Made by a program: the position numbers and the translations under genes
NCBI RefSeq assembly: GCF_016894385.1
Contig: NZ_CP069811.1
Span: forward strand, 1,340,501-1,404,500
Length of the DNA: 64,000 nucleotides
Reading direction: 5' to 3'
DNA from: Cupriavidus oxalaticus
GTDB taxonomy: Bacteria > Pseudomonadota > Gammaproteobacteria > Burkholderiales > Burkholderiaceae
The notes under the pieces: model-generated
What the model saw: only the letters and a program-made list of their open reading frames with translations
Database searches by the model: none
What the model was told of the DNA's origin: nothing
Shown: piece after piece, positions 50,300 to 60,868 of the stretch
Layout of the letters: each line of letters opens with the position of its first letter
How positions within the stretch are numbered: position 1 is the stretch's first letter

Positions 50300-52461
50300 C
50301 GACCAGACCAGACGCCAACGGCCTCTGGTTCAGCGACCTCACCCGCCTGGTCGAGCCCTGCTCGATCGTGCTGGTAGGCGCTTCCGAGAAGCCCGACAGC
50401 ATCGGCGCCCGCACCCTCGAGAACCTGACGGTCTACTCGCAGTTCCAGGGCGACCTGTACCTCGTCAACCCGGGCCGCAAGGAAATCCACGGCCGGCCGT
50501 GCTACCCCTCGGTGCGCGACCTTGGCGCCGTGCCCGACCTGGCCATCGTGGCCGTGCGCGCCGACATGGTGCTCGACGCGCTGCGCGAATGCGGCGAGTG
50601 CGGCGTGAAGTTCGCCATCGTCTTCACCTCGGGCTTCGGCGAGACCGGTGACGAAGGTCGCGCCGCCGAGGCCGAGATGCGTGCCATCGTCGCGAAGACC
50701 GGCATGCGCATCTATGGTCCGAACTGTCCCGGCCTGAACAACATGAACGCACGCCTCGGCATGACGTTCTCGCCGGCCTGGCGCATCGACAACGCCAGGC
50801 CAGGCCCCATCGGCGTGGCCACGCAGGGCGGCGGGCTGGGCCGCTCGTTCATCCAGTCGATGGACCGCGGCGTCGGTATCGGCCTGTGGTGCTCGGGCGG
50901 CAACGAGGCCGACCTGGAGGTCAGCGACTACATCCACTACATGGCGGATGCGCCCGACATCAAGGTCATCGTCACCACGCTCGAAGGCGTGCGCAACGGC
51001 CCGCGCTTCATGGCCGCCGCGCTGCATGCCGCGCGCCGGGGCAAGCCCATCGTCGCGCTGAAGGTCGGCAAGTCGGAGATCGGCGCCAAGGCCGCCGCCT
51101 CGCACACCGCCGCCATCGCCGGCGTGGCCGAGATCAACAGCGCGGTGTTCCGCCAGCTCGGCATCATCGAGGTGGACGACATCGACGAACTGATCGACGT
51201 GGCCTCGCTGCTGGCGCGCGCCACGCCGACCGGCAAGGAGCAGCTCGCCGTCTACAGCTTCTCGGGCGGTACGGCGGCGCTGTGCACCGACATGGTCGGC
51301 ATCGCCGGCCTGACGCTGTCGAAGTTCGCGCCGCAGACGCTCGAGGCCCTGTCCCGTGCCCTGCCCGGCTACGCTGCCTTCGACAATCCCGTGGACGTGA
51401 CCGCCGAGGTGCTGGTCAACGCCGAAGTCGGCTACGCCGCGCTCAAGGCCACGGCGAGCGACCCCAATACCGACCTCGTGCTGGTGCCGATCCCCGTCGA
51501 ATATGGCAAGACCAGTGCCATGCTGGCCGACAGCATGGTGCGCGTGCAGTCCGAGGAGACCACGCCCATTGTTCCGGTCTGGATGAGCGACCGGACCGGC
51601 GAAGGCCAGCGCAAGATGATCGAGGGCGGCCTGATGCCGATGCGCGCGGTCGGCAATGCCGTGCTGGCCGTGAAGCGCTTCATCGAGTATGGCAAGTGGC
51701 GGGCGCAGTTCGACCTTGCCTGGCGTCCGCTCGGCCAGACCGCCGCGCGCCAGGCGGAGGGCCCCGTCACTACCCTGTCGGAAGCCCGCGGCAAGGCCTT
51801 GCTGGCCGGTGCCGGCGTGACCGTGCCGGGCGGCATGGTGGCCACGTCGGCCGACGAAGCCGCGCAAGCCTTCCGCAGCGTGGCCGCGCAAGGGACCGGC
51901 AAGGTCGTGATGAAGATCGTCAGCGCGGCCATCACGCACAAGACCGATATCGGCGGCGTGCGGCTGGGCATTGCGTCGGAAGATGCCGCCCGCGCCGCGT
52001 TCGCGGAAATCCACGCCAACGGCTGCAAGGCCGCGCGGGCGGACCGGATCGAAGGCGTGCTGGTCGAGCCGATGCTGCCATCGCCGTTCGTGGAAGCCGT
52101 GGTCGGCATCCACCGCGACGAGGTGTTCGGCCATGTCTGCACGTTTGGCCTGGGCGGTGTCGCGATCGAACTGTTCAAGGACGTCAGTCGCCGCCTGCTG
52201 CCGCTCACGCCGCAGTCCGCGCGGGCGATGATCGCCGAGACGCGCTGCCACGAACTGCTCAAGGGCCACCGCGGCCAGACGGCATTCGACATCGATGCGC
52301 TTGCGGATGCGCTGGTCAAACTGTCGTCCTTCGTGGCAAAGCACGCCGACCGCATCGACGAACTCGAAATCAACCCCCTCGCGGTGCGTCCGCAGGGCCA
52401 GGGCGTGGTGGCGCTGGATGCCGTCATCTCCCTCAAGGGCACGGAGCCTTCGCAATGGTAA
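50296..52461 (+). CDS. NDP-forming acyl-CoA ligase (acetate-CoA ligase family)
   Basis: 721 residues, third copy of this family in the window. CoA-binding domain (SIVLVGASEKPDSIGA), IYGPNCPGLN, GLWCSGGNEADLEVSDYI, His in ASHTAAIAGVAE, and C-terminal ATP-grasp (VVMKIVSAAITHKTDIGGV, LEINPLAVRP). Activates a free acid to CoA thioester. Coupled to the MaoC gene (4-base overlap) and the lyase (7-base overlap). Confidence 0.9.
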   Translation: MTTRPDANGLWFSDLTRLVEPCSIVLVGASEKPDSIGARTLENLTVYSQFQGDLYLVNPGRKEIHGRPCYPSVRDLGAVPDLAIVAVRADMVLDALRECGECGVKFAIVFTSGFGETGDEGRAAEAEMRAIVAKTGMRIYGPNCPGLNNMNARLGMTFSPAWRIDNARPGPIGVATQGGGLGRSFIQSMDRGVGIGLWCSGGNEADLEVSDYIHYMADAPDIKVIVTTLEGVRNGPRFMAAALHAARRGKPIVALKVGKSEIGAKAAASHTAAIAGVAEINSAVFRQLGIIEVDDIDELIDVASLLARATPTGKEQLAVYSFSGGTAALCTDMVGIAGLTLSKFAPQTLEALSRALPGYAAFDNPVDVTAEVLVNAEVGYAALKATASDPNTDLVLVPIPVEYGKTSAMLADSMVRVQSEETTPIVPVWMSDRTGEGQRKMIEGGLMPMRAVGNAVLAVKRFIEYGKWRAQFDLAWRPLGQTAARQAEGPVTTLSEARGKALLAGAGVTVPGGMVATSADEAAQAFRSVAAQGTGKVVMKIVSAAITHKTDIGGVRLGIASEDAARAAFAEIHANGCKAARADRIEGVLVEPMLPSPFVEAVVGIHRDEVFGHVCTFGLGGVAIELFKDVSRRLLPLTPQSARAMIAETRCHELLKGHRGQTAFDIDALADALVKLSSFVAKHADRIDELEINPLAVRPQGQGVVALDAVISLKGTEPSQW

Positions 52462-53225
52462 AGACTGACATCGGGTACACCACGACCGACACCATCATGG
52501 TGCGCGGCAAGAACCTGTCCACCGAGATCATCGGCAAGTTCGACTTCGTCGACATGATCTTCTTCACCACGCTCTCGCGCATGCCGACGCCGCGCGAGAA
52601 GACCATGGTCAATGCGCTGCTGGTGACCACCGCCGACCACGGCATCACGCCAAGCTCGCTCTCGGCCCGCCTGACCTACATCGGCGCGCCGGAAGCGCTG
52701 CAGGGCGCGGTGGCCACGGGCCTGCTCGGCGCGGGCAGCGTGTTCCTCGGCCCGATGCAGAACGCGGCCGAGATGCTGATCGAAGGCGCCAGGGAACTGC
52801 GCGACGATGCCAGCGATCACGACGTCATCCAGTCCGCGCGCGAAGTCATCCGCAACCACAAGGAGCGCCGCCAGCAGGTCTTCGGCGTGGGTCATCCGAT
52901 CCACGTCGACGGCGATCCGCGCGTGCCCGCGCTGCGCGAACTGTCGCGCGAGAACGGCTACTACGGCCTGCACTGGCGCCTGATGGAAGCCATCGCCAAC
53001 GTGCTGGTGAAGGAGCAGAACCGCAAGCTGCCGATGAACGTGGTGGGTGCCATCGGCGCGATCATCGCCGCGATGGGCCTGGACCCGCTGATCGGACGCG
53101 GCCTGGCCCTGGTGGGCCGCTCGGCCGGCCTGCTGGCCCACGTGCTGGAAGAGAAGCGCCAGCCGATGGCCCGCGAGGCGTGGGAACTCGTCCTGAAGGC
53201 CGACCCGCGCAACGTCCTGCCCTGA
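52455..53225 (+). CDS. Citryl-CoA lyase-like (small citrate synthase family)
   Basis: 256 residues; full citrate synthases are about 430, so this is the short citryl-CoA-lyase type. Seen: RGKNLSTEIIGKFDFVDMI at the N-terminus, GPMQNAAEMLIEG, and the catalytic-type GVGHPIHVDGDPR with the citrate synthase-like His and Asp. Cleaves a citryl-CoA-like ester into two CoA/acid pieces. Overlaps the ligase by 7 bases. Substrate unknown; a citramalyl-CoA-like or other branched hydroxyacyl-CoA is plausible. Confidence 0.8.
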   Translation: MVKTDIGYTTTDTIMVRGKNLSTEIIGKFDFVDMIFFTTLSRMPTPREKTMVNALLVTTADHGITPSSLSARLTYIGAPEALQGAVATGLLGAGSVFLGPMQNAAEMLIEGARELRDDASDHDVIQSAREVIRNHKERRQQVFGVGHPIHVDGDPRVPALRELSRENGYYGLHWRLMEAIANVLVKEQNRKLPMNVVGAIGAIIAAMGLDPLIGRGLALVGRSAGLLAHVLEEKRQPMAREAWELVLKADPRNVLP

Positions 53226-53286
53226 CGTGGGCACCGGCCCGGCCGCCGGGCCGGGCCGACGAGAAGAATTCGCTGAGAGACATCCC

Positions 53287-54453
53287 ATGCAGAAGCTCAC
53301 CGCCGAACGGCAAATGATCCAGGAAGCAGCACGCCAGTTCACGATGGAACGCGTGCTGCCGCTCGCCAACAAGCTGGACCCGGAAAAGGGGCAGATTCCC
53401 CGCGACCTGATCGACGAAATGGCCGAGCTGGGCTATTTCGGCATCCTTATCCCCGAAGAATACGGCGGCCTCGGCCTCGGTGCCTACGAGTACTGCCTCG
53501 TCGCCGAGCAGCTCTCGCGCGGCTGGATGAGCGTGGGCAGCCTGATCGCGCGCGGCAACGGCCTGATCGGCGCGCTCAAGGCGCTCGCGCCCGAGAAGAA
53601 GGCCGAATACTTGCCGCGCATGGCGGCCGGCCAGTTCCTCGGCGCATTCTCGCTGTCCGAGCCCAACGCCGGTTCCGACGTCGCCAACATCTCCTGCCGC
53701 GCCATGCGCGACGGCGACGAGTGGGTCATCACCGGCAACAAGTACTGGTGCACGTTCGCCGACGAGGCGGACTTCATCCTCGTCATCTGCCGCACCGATC
53801 CTGTGATCGACCCGAAAGCGCGCCACAAGGGCCTGTCGGCCTTCATGGTCGAGAAGCCGCGCGGCGCATTGCCCGAGGGCGTCAAGGGCAGCGTGATTCC
53901 CAAGATCGGCTACCACGGCTGGACCACCTGGGAGCTGGCGTTCGACGGCTGCCGTGTGCCGCATGCGAAGATGGTCGGGGACGAAGGCAAGGCGTTCTAC
54001 CTCGCCACCGCCGGCCTGGAAACCGCGCGTGCCCACACCGCTGCCCGTTCCATCGGCCTGGCGCAGGGCGCCCTGGAAGATTCCATCCAGTACGCGAAGG
54101 ACCGCGCGCAGTTCGGCTCGCCCATCGGCAACTTTCAGGCCATCCGCTTCAAGGTCGCCGACATGGCCACGCAGATCGAGGCGGCGCGCGCCCTGCTCTA
54201 TGCGGTGTGCGAGAAGATCGACGATGGCGGCCGCGCCGACACCGGGGCGTCGATGGTCAAGCTGTTCGCCAGCGAGATGTGCGAGCGCGTGACCAGCGAA
54301 GGCCTGCAGATCCACGGGGGCGCCGGGTACACCACGCATTTCGCCGCCGAACGCTACTGGCGCGATGCGCGGCTGACGAAAATCTTCGAGGGCACCTCGG
54401 AAATCCAGATGCGCATTATCTCCGACGCGCTGATGGGCAAGGTGGCGGCATGA
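53287..54453 (+). CDS. Acyl-CoA dehydrogenase
   Basis: 388 residues from ATG 53287. GYFGILIPEEYGGLG, FSLSEPNAGSDVANI, TGNKYWCTFADEAD, RAQFGSPIGNFQAI, QIHGGAGYTTHFAAERY and FEGTSEIQMRII with the catalytic Glu. The CoA-transferase overlaps its stop (ATGA). Together with the following hydratase and lyase it could oxidise a methylsuccinyl-CoA-like diacid ester, although known methylsuccinyl-CoA dehydrogenases are longer (about 550 residues). Confidence 0.9.
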   Translation: MQKLTAERQMIQEAARQFTMERVLPLANKLDPEKGQIPRDLIDEMAELGYFGILIPEEYGGLGLGAYEYCLVAEQLSRGWMSVGSLIARGNGLIGALKALAPEKKAEYLPRMAAGQFLGAFSLSEPNAGSDVANISCRAMRDGDEWVITGNKYWCTFADEADFILVICRTDPVIDPKARHKGLSAFMVEKPRGALPEGVKGSVIPKIGYHGWTTWELAFDGCRVPHAKMVGDEGKAFYLATAGLETARAHTAARSIGLAQGALEDSIQYAKDRAQFGSPIGNFQAIRFKVADMATQIEAARALLYAVCEKIDDGGRADTGASMVKLFASEMCERVTSEGLQIHGGAGYTTHFAAERYWRDARLTKIFEGTSEIQMRIISDALMGKVAA

Positions 54454-55676
54454 TGCAGCGGTCATCCCCCGGCGCCCTCGCCGGCCTGCGTGTGATCGAC
54501 CTCACGCAGATGCTGGCCGGCCCGTTTTGCACCCAGATCCTGGCCGACCACGGTGCCGACGTCATCAAGGTCGAGGCCATGACGGGCGACGGCACGCGCC
54601 TGACCGCCCCCTTCTGCGAGGACGACACGCTCCGCGAGTACGGCGGCTACTTCCAGAGCGTCAACCGCAACAAGCGCTCGATTGCCGTCGATCTGAAGAC
54701 CGCCGAGGGCGTGGCGCTCGTGCGCAAGCTGATCGATGGCGCCGACATCGTGGTGGAGAACTTCCGCGCCGGCGTGATGGAGCGCCTCGGCCTGGGCTGG
54801 GAGACGCTGCGGCAGAGCAATCCTTGTCTTGTCTATGGCACCGTGCGGGGCTTCGGCGATCCGCGCTCGGGCGCCAGCCCCTACGCGGACTGGCCGGCCT
54901 ACGACGTGGTCGCACAGGCCATGGGCGGCATGACGGGCATCACCGGCCCCGACCACCAAACACCGATGAAGATCGGCCCCGGCGTGGGCGACACCATCCC
55001 GGCGCTGATGCTCTGCATCGGCATCCTGTCGGCTATACACCGGGTGAAGGAAACCGGCAAGGGCCAGTTCGTGGACGTGGCAATGACGGACGCCGTGCTG
55101 GCCATGTGCGAGCGCATCGTCTACCAGACCTCGTACACCGGCGTGGTACCGGGGCCGGAAGGCAACCGCCATCCCCTGCTGTGCCCGTTCGGCCTGTTCC
55201 GGGCGCGCGACGGCTACGTGTCCATCGCCGTCGCCAACGATCCGCTGTGGGAAAAACTGGCCGCCGCCATCGGCCGTCCGGAACTGGGCATCGATCCGGC
55301 CTTCTCGACCAATGCGGCGCGCGTCGCCAACATGCAGCAAGTCATCGACCTGCTGGAAGACTTCACGTCGGGCCGCACCAAGGAAGAAATCGCGGCCGTC
55401 CTGGGCGGCAAGGTGCCGTTCGGGCCGGTCTGCACGTCCGCCGAGATCTTTGCCGATCCGCACTATGCGGTGCGGGAGATGCTGGTGGATGTCGAGCAGC
55501 CCGGTTCGGCGCAGCGCGTGAAGATCGCCGGCGTGCCGATCAAGCTGAGCGACACCCCCGGGGCGGTCCGGCGCCGTGCCCCGATGCTCGGCGAGCACAC
55601 CGAGGAAATCCTGCGCGCCGCCGGCTACAGCGGCGACGACATCGACGATCTGCGTGCGGTCGGTGCTGTCCGCTAA
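54450..55676 (+). CDS. CaiB/BaiF CoA-transferase, mesaconate/methylsuccinate-transferase-like
   Basis: 408 residues. Class III transferase: LAGLRVIDLTQMLAGPFCTQ, ADHGADVIKVEAM, SVNRNKRSIAVDLKT and an Asp in PAYDVVAQAMGGM at the nucleophile position. The family moves CoA from succinyl-CoA to dicarboxylic acids. It begins as ATGATG overlapping the dehydrogenase and precedes mesaconyl-CoA-hydratase-like and malyl-CoA-lyase-like genes, so a C5 dicarboxylate acceptor (mesaconate, methylsuccinate, itaconate) is the best guess. Confidence 0.85.
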   Translation: MMQRSSPGALAGLRVIDLTQMLAGPFCTQILADHGADVIKVEAMTGDGTRLTAPFCEDDTLREYGGYFQSVNRNKRSIAVDLKTAEGVALVRKLIDGADIVVENFRAGVMERLGLGWETLRQSNPCLVYGTVRGFGDPRSGASPYADWPAYDVVAQAMGGMTGITGPDHQTPMKIGPGVGDTIPALMLCIGILSAIHRVKETGKGQFVDVAMTDAVLAMCERIVYQTSYTGVVPGPEGNRHPLLCPFGLFRARDGYVSIAVANDPLWEKLAAAIGRPELGIDPAFSTNAARVANMQQVIDLLEDFTSGRTKEEIAAVLGGKVPFGPVCTSAEIFADPHYAVREMLVDVEQPGSAQRVKIAGVPIKLSDTPGAVRRRAPMLGEHTEEILRAAGYSGDDIDDLRAVGAVR

Positions 55677-55694
55677 CCATTGGAAGGGATAGAA

Positions 55695-56750
55695 ATGAAA
55701 AAAAATCGCCGCGGCAATTATTTCGAGGACTTCCATGTCGGGATGCGGATCCGCCATGCCACGCCGCGTACGCTGACCGAGGGCGACCGCAGCCTGTATA
55801 TCGGCCTGACAGGCAGCCGCGCGGCGCTGTGCACGGCGCACACCAATGCACGCCAACTCGGCTTTGAACGCCAGCCGCTGGAAGACCTGCTGGCTTTCAA
55901 CACCGCCTTCGGCAAGACGGTGCCGGATATCTCGCTCAATGCCGTGGCGAACCTCGGCTACGCGGAAGTGCGCTTCCTTTCGCACGTGTATCCAGGGGAT
56001 ACGCTGTCGGTCGAATCGGAGGTCATCGGCCTGAAGGAGAACGCCAGCCGCAGGAGCGGCGTGGTCTACGTGCGCTCCACGGCTCGCAACCAGCATGGCC
56101 GCGAGGTGCTCGGCTGGGTGCGCTGGGTGATGGTGCACAAGCGCGATCCCGAGGCGCCATGCGGCGAGCCGGTCGTGCCGGCCACCCAGCCCGTGGTAAC
56201 GGTCGAACACCTGCGCGCAAGCGACTATACGGCACGCGTGCGCGAGATCACCGCCATGACCTGCATCGACGACCTGTGGGAGGACTACGCCGTGGGCGAA
56301 CGCATAGACCACCCCGGCGCGATGACGATCAACGACAGCGACCACAGCATCGCCACGCGCCTGTACCAGAACACCGCGCGCGCCCATTTCGATGGCCATG
56401 CCGTGGCGGCCGGTGGCGGGAAGCGGCTGGTCTATGGCGGCCATGTCATCTCGGTATGCCGCGCGCTGGCCTATGACGGACTGGAGAACGGCCTGTCCAT
56501 CCTCGCCATCAACGCCGGCAGCCACGTGAACCCGACCTATGCGGGCGACACCATCGCCTGCGCCACCCGGGTGCTGGACAAGATCGACCTCGGCCACGGG
56601 CACGTCGGGGCACTGCGGCTGCGCATGATCGGCGCGAAGAACGCCTGCGCCGCCTCCATCGTCTTTCCTGAGCCGGGCGAAGGCCGGGCCGCGCACCCGT
56701 CCAATGTGGTGCTCGACCTCGACTACACCATCGCCATCCCCCAACGATGA
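55695..56750 (+). CDS. Mesaconyl-CoA hydratase-like protein (beta-methylmalyl-CoA dehydratase)
   Basis: 351 residues, double hotdog. ATG 55695 follows GGAAGGG. The N-terminus (GNYFEDFHVGMRIRHATPRT) and FGKTVPDISLNAVANLGYAE plus YPGDTLSVESEVIGLKENAS are recognisably mesaconyl-CoA hydratase (Mch) of the ethylmalonyl-CoA and 3-hydroxypropionate pathways. It hydrates mesaconyl-C1-CoA to beta-methylmalyl-CoA. The following lyase-like gene would split that into propionyl-CoA and glyoxylate. A close homologue acting on another enoyl-CoA diacid is possible. Confidence 0.82.
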   Translation: MKKNRRGNYFEDFHVGMRIRHATPRTLTEGDRSLYIGLTGSRAALCTAHTNARQLGFERQPLEDLLAFNTAFGKTVPDISLNAVANLGYAEVRFLSHVYPGDTLSVESEVIGLKENASRRSGVVYVRSTARNQHGREVLGWVRWVMVHKRDPEAPCGEPVVPATQPVVTVEHLRASDYTARVREITAMTCIDDLWEDYAVGERIDHPGAMTINDSDHSIATRLYQNTARAHFDGHAVAAGGGKRLVYGGHVISVCRALAYDGLENGLSILAINAGSHVNPTYAGDTIACATRVLDKIDLGHGHVGALRLRMIGAKNACAASIVFPEPGEGRAAHPSNVVLDLDYTIAIPQR

Positions 56751-56778
56751 ATACCTCCCCCCTCCATCGAGACAAGAC

Positions 56779-57774
<996 letters not shown>

Positions 57775-57832
57775 GGCCGGGAGGCGATTCCTCTGCGGCT
57801 ATCCGCGCGTGTTGGCTGTTGAAAACAAAGAA

Positions 57833-57863
57833 GAGGTTCCACAGGCGTTGCCCGTGGAACCTC
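57833..57863. terminator. Hairpin at the end of the lyase operon
   Basis: Perfect 10-bp stem GAGGTTCCAC / GTGGAACCTC with an 11-base loop, between the lyase stop and the stop of the convergent small hydrolase. On the minus strand it is followed by TTCTTTGTTTTC, so it can serve both directions. Confidence 0.65.
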
Positions 57864-57941
57864 CAAAGCCCGGCTGCCGTGGAAAGTGTCATCAGGACCG
57901 GAGGTCGGCACCCGGGGTGGAGACGCAATGAATGGTGAATC

Positions 57942-58511
57942 TCACAACTCGCGGAGCAACTCCGCGGCCTTCGGCCAGTTGCCAAATCCGTCGAGCGGCG
58001 AGAGGTGGCCGATATCGCCGCCATCGACGAAGCGGCTCCCCCAGGCCTGCGCAAGGGCGTGGACCTGTTCGAATCCTCCGATCGGGTCGTTGCGGCTGCC
58101 CACCACGATGCTCGGGAACGGCAGGCATGCCCTCGGCAGCGGTGTCCAGCCGTTGGCAGCCAGGGTCTGCGGATCGGAGTAGCCGGCGGGCAGCGGCGTG
58201 TCGAGGTCGGCGGGGGCGGCAAGCAGCGCGCCCTGAATCTCGCGCGTCGTCTGCTGTGCCCAGTGAACCGTGATGCAGCACCCCATGCTATGGGCCACCA
58301 GGACGACCGGCCCTTCGATGCCGCTGACGACGCGCTCGAGGTTTGCCACCCGGGCGCTGCGCAGCGCCTTGTCATGGTCGATCTGCGGCACGATCTGCAC
58401 CGCCCTTCCCTGCGCTTGCAGTTGCTCGGCGAGCAGCGTCTGCCAGTGCTCCGGCATGTGGTCGCGAAGACCGGGAACAATCACGATCGTCGGCAGCTTG
58501 GTAGAAGTCAT
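57942..58511 (-). CDS. RBBP9/YdeN-type small alpha/beta hydrolase
   Basis: 189 residues. Nucleophile Ser in VAHSMGCC, Asp in SRNDPIGG and His in GHLSPLDGFG form the expected triad. The family is of serine hydrolases of unclear substrate. N-terminal IVIVPGLRDHMPEHWQ is characteristic. Monocistronic in appearance; a porin gene lies upstream on the same strand. Confidence 0.83.
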   Translation of the reverse strand: MTSTKLPTIVIVPGLRDHMPEHWQTLLAEQLQAQGRAVQIVPQIDHDKALRSARVANLERVVSGIEGPVVLVAHSMGCCITVHWAQQTTREIQGALLAAPADLDTPLPAGYSDPQTLAANGWTPLPRACLPFPSIVVGSRNDPIGGFEQVHALAQAWGSRFVDGGDIGHLSPLDGFGNWPKAAELLREL

Positions 58512-58666
58512 GGAATTCGATTTCCTCGATTGAGATCCGGGGCGTGATCACCGCCTCCGGGATAAACGTGCCACGCATCCCGGCGCGGGAAGCGTGGCAT
58601 ATCGCGAGATGAGGTGCCGTGAGCGCAGGTTGCTGCCTGCCCGCGGCATCGCCACCACGCCGGCGG

Positions 58667-59824
58667 TCAGAAGATATGGCGGATGCCCACGGCCGCGCCG
58701 AACATTGACTTCTGCCCATTGGACAACGAGTAGCTATTGCCCAGTGCCAGGCTGGTGGCGAAGCCGCTCGCCGCCGAGTCCATGGTCAGCCCCGCGTTGC
58801 GCGTATACGCCGTGGTCAGGTACACGTCGGTCCGCTTCGAGAACGCGTAGTCGACGATCAGGGCGATCTGCCACGGATTGGCCGCGTGCGTGTTGCCGCC
58901 GACATTCTTCAGGTTCTGGTAGTCATACTCCAGCGTAAAGTCCAGCGCCGGCGACAGGCGGTACTGGCCGCCGATCCAGTAGAAGTCGTCGCGCAGGAAC
59001 TCCCTGCCCGTCTGGTCCTTGTTCTGTCCCCAACGGTAGCCGCCCATCACCTTGCCCGCACCGATCGAATAGCTGGCCATGACGGCCGCCTTCTTCAACG
59101 TGCCGTTGCTCGTGCCGATCGTCGGGTTCCACTGGTCATAGGCAAGGCCCAGGCCGAGTGGGCCATTGATGTAAGTCAGACCCGCGCCGTAGGCAGAATC
59201 CCGGCGGAACTGGCCCGGCACTTCGCCGTTGCCGCCCAACGTGGGAATACCGGGATTGATCTGCGGCAATGTCGTGCCGACGCCGAACGACCAGTGCGCC
59301 ATGGCGGTGATGGGACCGAACGTGCCGGTGTACTGCGCCACGTTGTCCTCGCGGAAGTTCGCGCCGGCGATGACGCCCGCCGGTTCATACTGCGTGGCAA
59401 AGCGGGCCGGCACGAAGTTGGCCAACGACACGAACAGCGATGTGTACTGGCGGCCGAAGGTGACCTGCCCGTAGTCCGACTTGAGGCCGGCAAAAGCCTG
59501 GCGGCCGAACGTGCGCCCGCCCTGCTGCTGGGTGCCGGTATCGGCGTTGAAGCCGCTCTCCAGCACGTAGATGGACTTGAGCCCGCCACCGAGGTCTTCC
59601 GTGCCGCGCAGGCCCCAGCGCGAGCCGGAGTAGCCGCCGGAGTTCTCGCGGAACACCGAATGGCCCGTACCGGGATTGAAGCCGTTGGCCGCCGACGGCA
59701 CGACGCCGACCTTGTTGACGTATTCGAGATTGACGTCGATGACGCCATACAGCGTTACGCTGGACTGCGCCTGGACCGCACCACATGCCGTCGCGGCGGC
59801 CAAGGCAAGAAACGCTCTTTTCAT
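58667..59824 (-). CDS. Gram-negative outer-membrane porin
   Basis: 385 residues from ATG 59824 (MKRAFLALAAATACG, signal ending VQAQ-SSVTLYG), which has GGGAG upstream. A Met 14 codons earlier (MKTKNHGG) is not favoured. Barrel signatures SRWGLRGTEDLGGG, FGRQAFAGL, FGRQYTSLF; C-terminal Phe (GAAVGIRHIF). It resembles the 33.5-kb porin remnant at its end. It follows the TauD-type gene by 183 bases on the same strand. Confidence 0.92.
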   Translation of the reverse strand: MKRAFLALAAATACGAVQAQSSVTLYGVIDVNLEYVNKVGVVPSAANGFNPGTGHSVFRENSGGYSGSRWGLRGTEDLGGGLKSIYVLESGFNADTGTQQQGGRTFGRQAFAGLKSDYGQVTFGRQYTSLFVSLANFVPARFATQYEPAGVIAGANFREDNVAQYTGTFGPITAMAHWSFGVGTTLPQINPGIPTLGGNGEVPGQFRRDSAYGAGLTYINGPLGLGLAYDQWNPTIGTSNGTLKKAAVMASYSIGAGKVMGGYRWGQNKDQTGREFLRDDFYWIGGQYRLSPALDFTLEYDYQNLKNVGGNTHAANPWQIALIVDYAFSKRTDVYLTTAYTRNAGLTMDSAASGFATSLALGNSYSLSNGQKSMFGAAVGIRHIF

Positions 59825-60007
59825 CTGCTCCCATCCTCCATGGTTCTTCGTTTTCATTGGATTGTTCTCAGGCTCTGTCACTACGACTTCCGGCGTCTGG
59901 TGCGCCGCTACTACAGGGGGGATGGGTCTTGCAATCCGCCCCCCGTTCAACGACCGGCAGCCAGCACCCTCCCGGTATGCGCGGCGGCCCGCTTTGATCA
60001 GCTTTGA

Positions 60008-60856
60008 TCAGAAAGGACGGTCTCCGACGATGGTGGCGCGGTCCATCCTCCGGTGGCACGGCGGATAGTCCATGACGGCGTAATGCTGGGTCGAACGGTT
60101 GTCCCAGATGGCCACGCTGTTCTTCGTCCAGCGCCAGCGGACCTGGTGTTCGGGGATACAGGCCTGCGTGACCAGGTAGCGCAGCAGCTCCGCGCCGCCG
60201 GGGCTATAGTCCTGCCCGAAGCGCACGCGCGCCGGCGTGTGGAAGTTGGTGAAGTGCGTGGTAAACCCATTGACGAACAGCACCTTCTCGCCGGTCTCCG
60301 GGTGGGTCCGCACCACCGGATGCTCGGCGTCAGGAAACTGGCTCTTCAGCGCCAGGCGCCGCTCGATCGGCATGGCGGCGCCAAAGCTCGCCTCGATGCT
60401 GTGACGCGCCCGCAGGTCGGCGATCTGCTCCTTGACGTGGCCGGGCAGGTTCTCGTACGCAAGCACCATGTTGGCCCACATGGTGTCGCCCCCGACTGGC
60501 GGGCACTCCCGGCACCGCAACACGGCGCCAAGCGGCGGCACTTCCCTCCAGGTCGCATCCGTGTGCCAGGCGTTCTCGTAGCGATCCGGCGGGTTGTCGG
60601 GCGTCTTGTAGATCTGCACCAGCCCCGGATTCTCCGGGTCGCTGCCCGTCACGGGGTGATCCTCCAGATCCCCGAAGCGGCGCGCGAAGGCCACGTGCTG
60701 GGCAGCCGTGATGTCCTGGTCGCGCAGGAACAGCACGCGGTGTTTGAGCAGCGCTTCGCGGATGCCGGCGAACAGGCCGTCATCATGGATCGCATCGGCC
60801 AGGCTGACCCCAATCAGTTCTGCGCCGATCGCGGAGGTAAGTTGTTCAACTCGCAT
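60008..60856 (-). CDS. TauD/TfdA-family 2-oxoglutarate-dependent dioxygenase
   Basis: 282 residues. Fe(II) triad: His98 and Asp100 in WHTDATW, His258 in STQHYAV, and the 2-oxoglutarate-binding Arg region (HRRMDRATI). The family hydroxylates taurine, 2,4-D, alkyl sulfates or related acids. It is 12 bases after the Bug gene, so the Bug protein probably supplies its substrate. Taurine itself is not established; aryloxyalkanoate or sulfonate substrates are possible. Confidence 0.88.
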   Translation of the reverse strand: MRVEQLTSAIGAELIGVSLADAIHDDGLFAGIREALLKHRVLFLRDQDITAAQHVAFARRFGDLEDHPVTGSDPENPGLVQIYKTPDNPPDRYENAWHTDATWREVPPLGAVLRCRECPPVGGDTMWANMVLAYENLPGHVKEQIADLRARHSIEASFGAAMPIERRLALKSQFPDAEHPVVRTHPETGEKVLFVNGFTTHFTNFHTPARVRFGQDYSPGGAELLRYLVTQACIPEHQVRWRWTKNSVAIWDNRSTQHYAVMDYPPCHRRMDRATIVGDRPF

Positions 60857-60868
60857 GGTCGATGGATG

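Noticed and set aside
49873..52455. 860-codon minus-strand open frame
   Set aside because: Antisense shadow of the MaoC and ligase genes; composition is typical of a reversed GC-rich gene.
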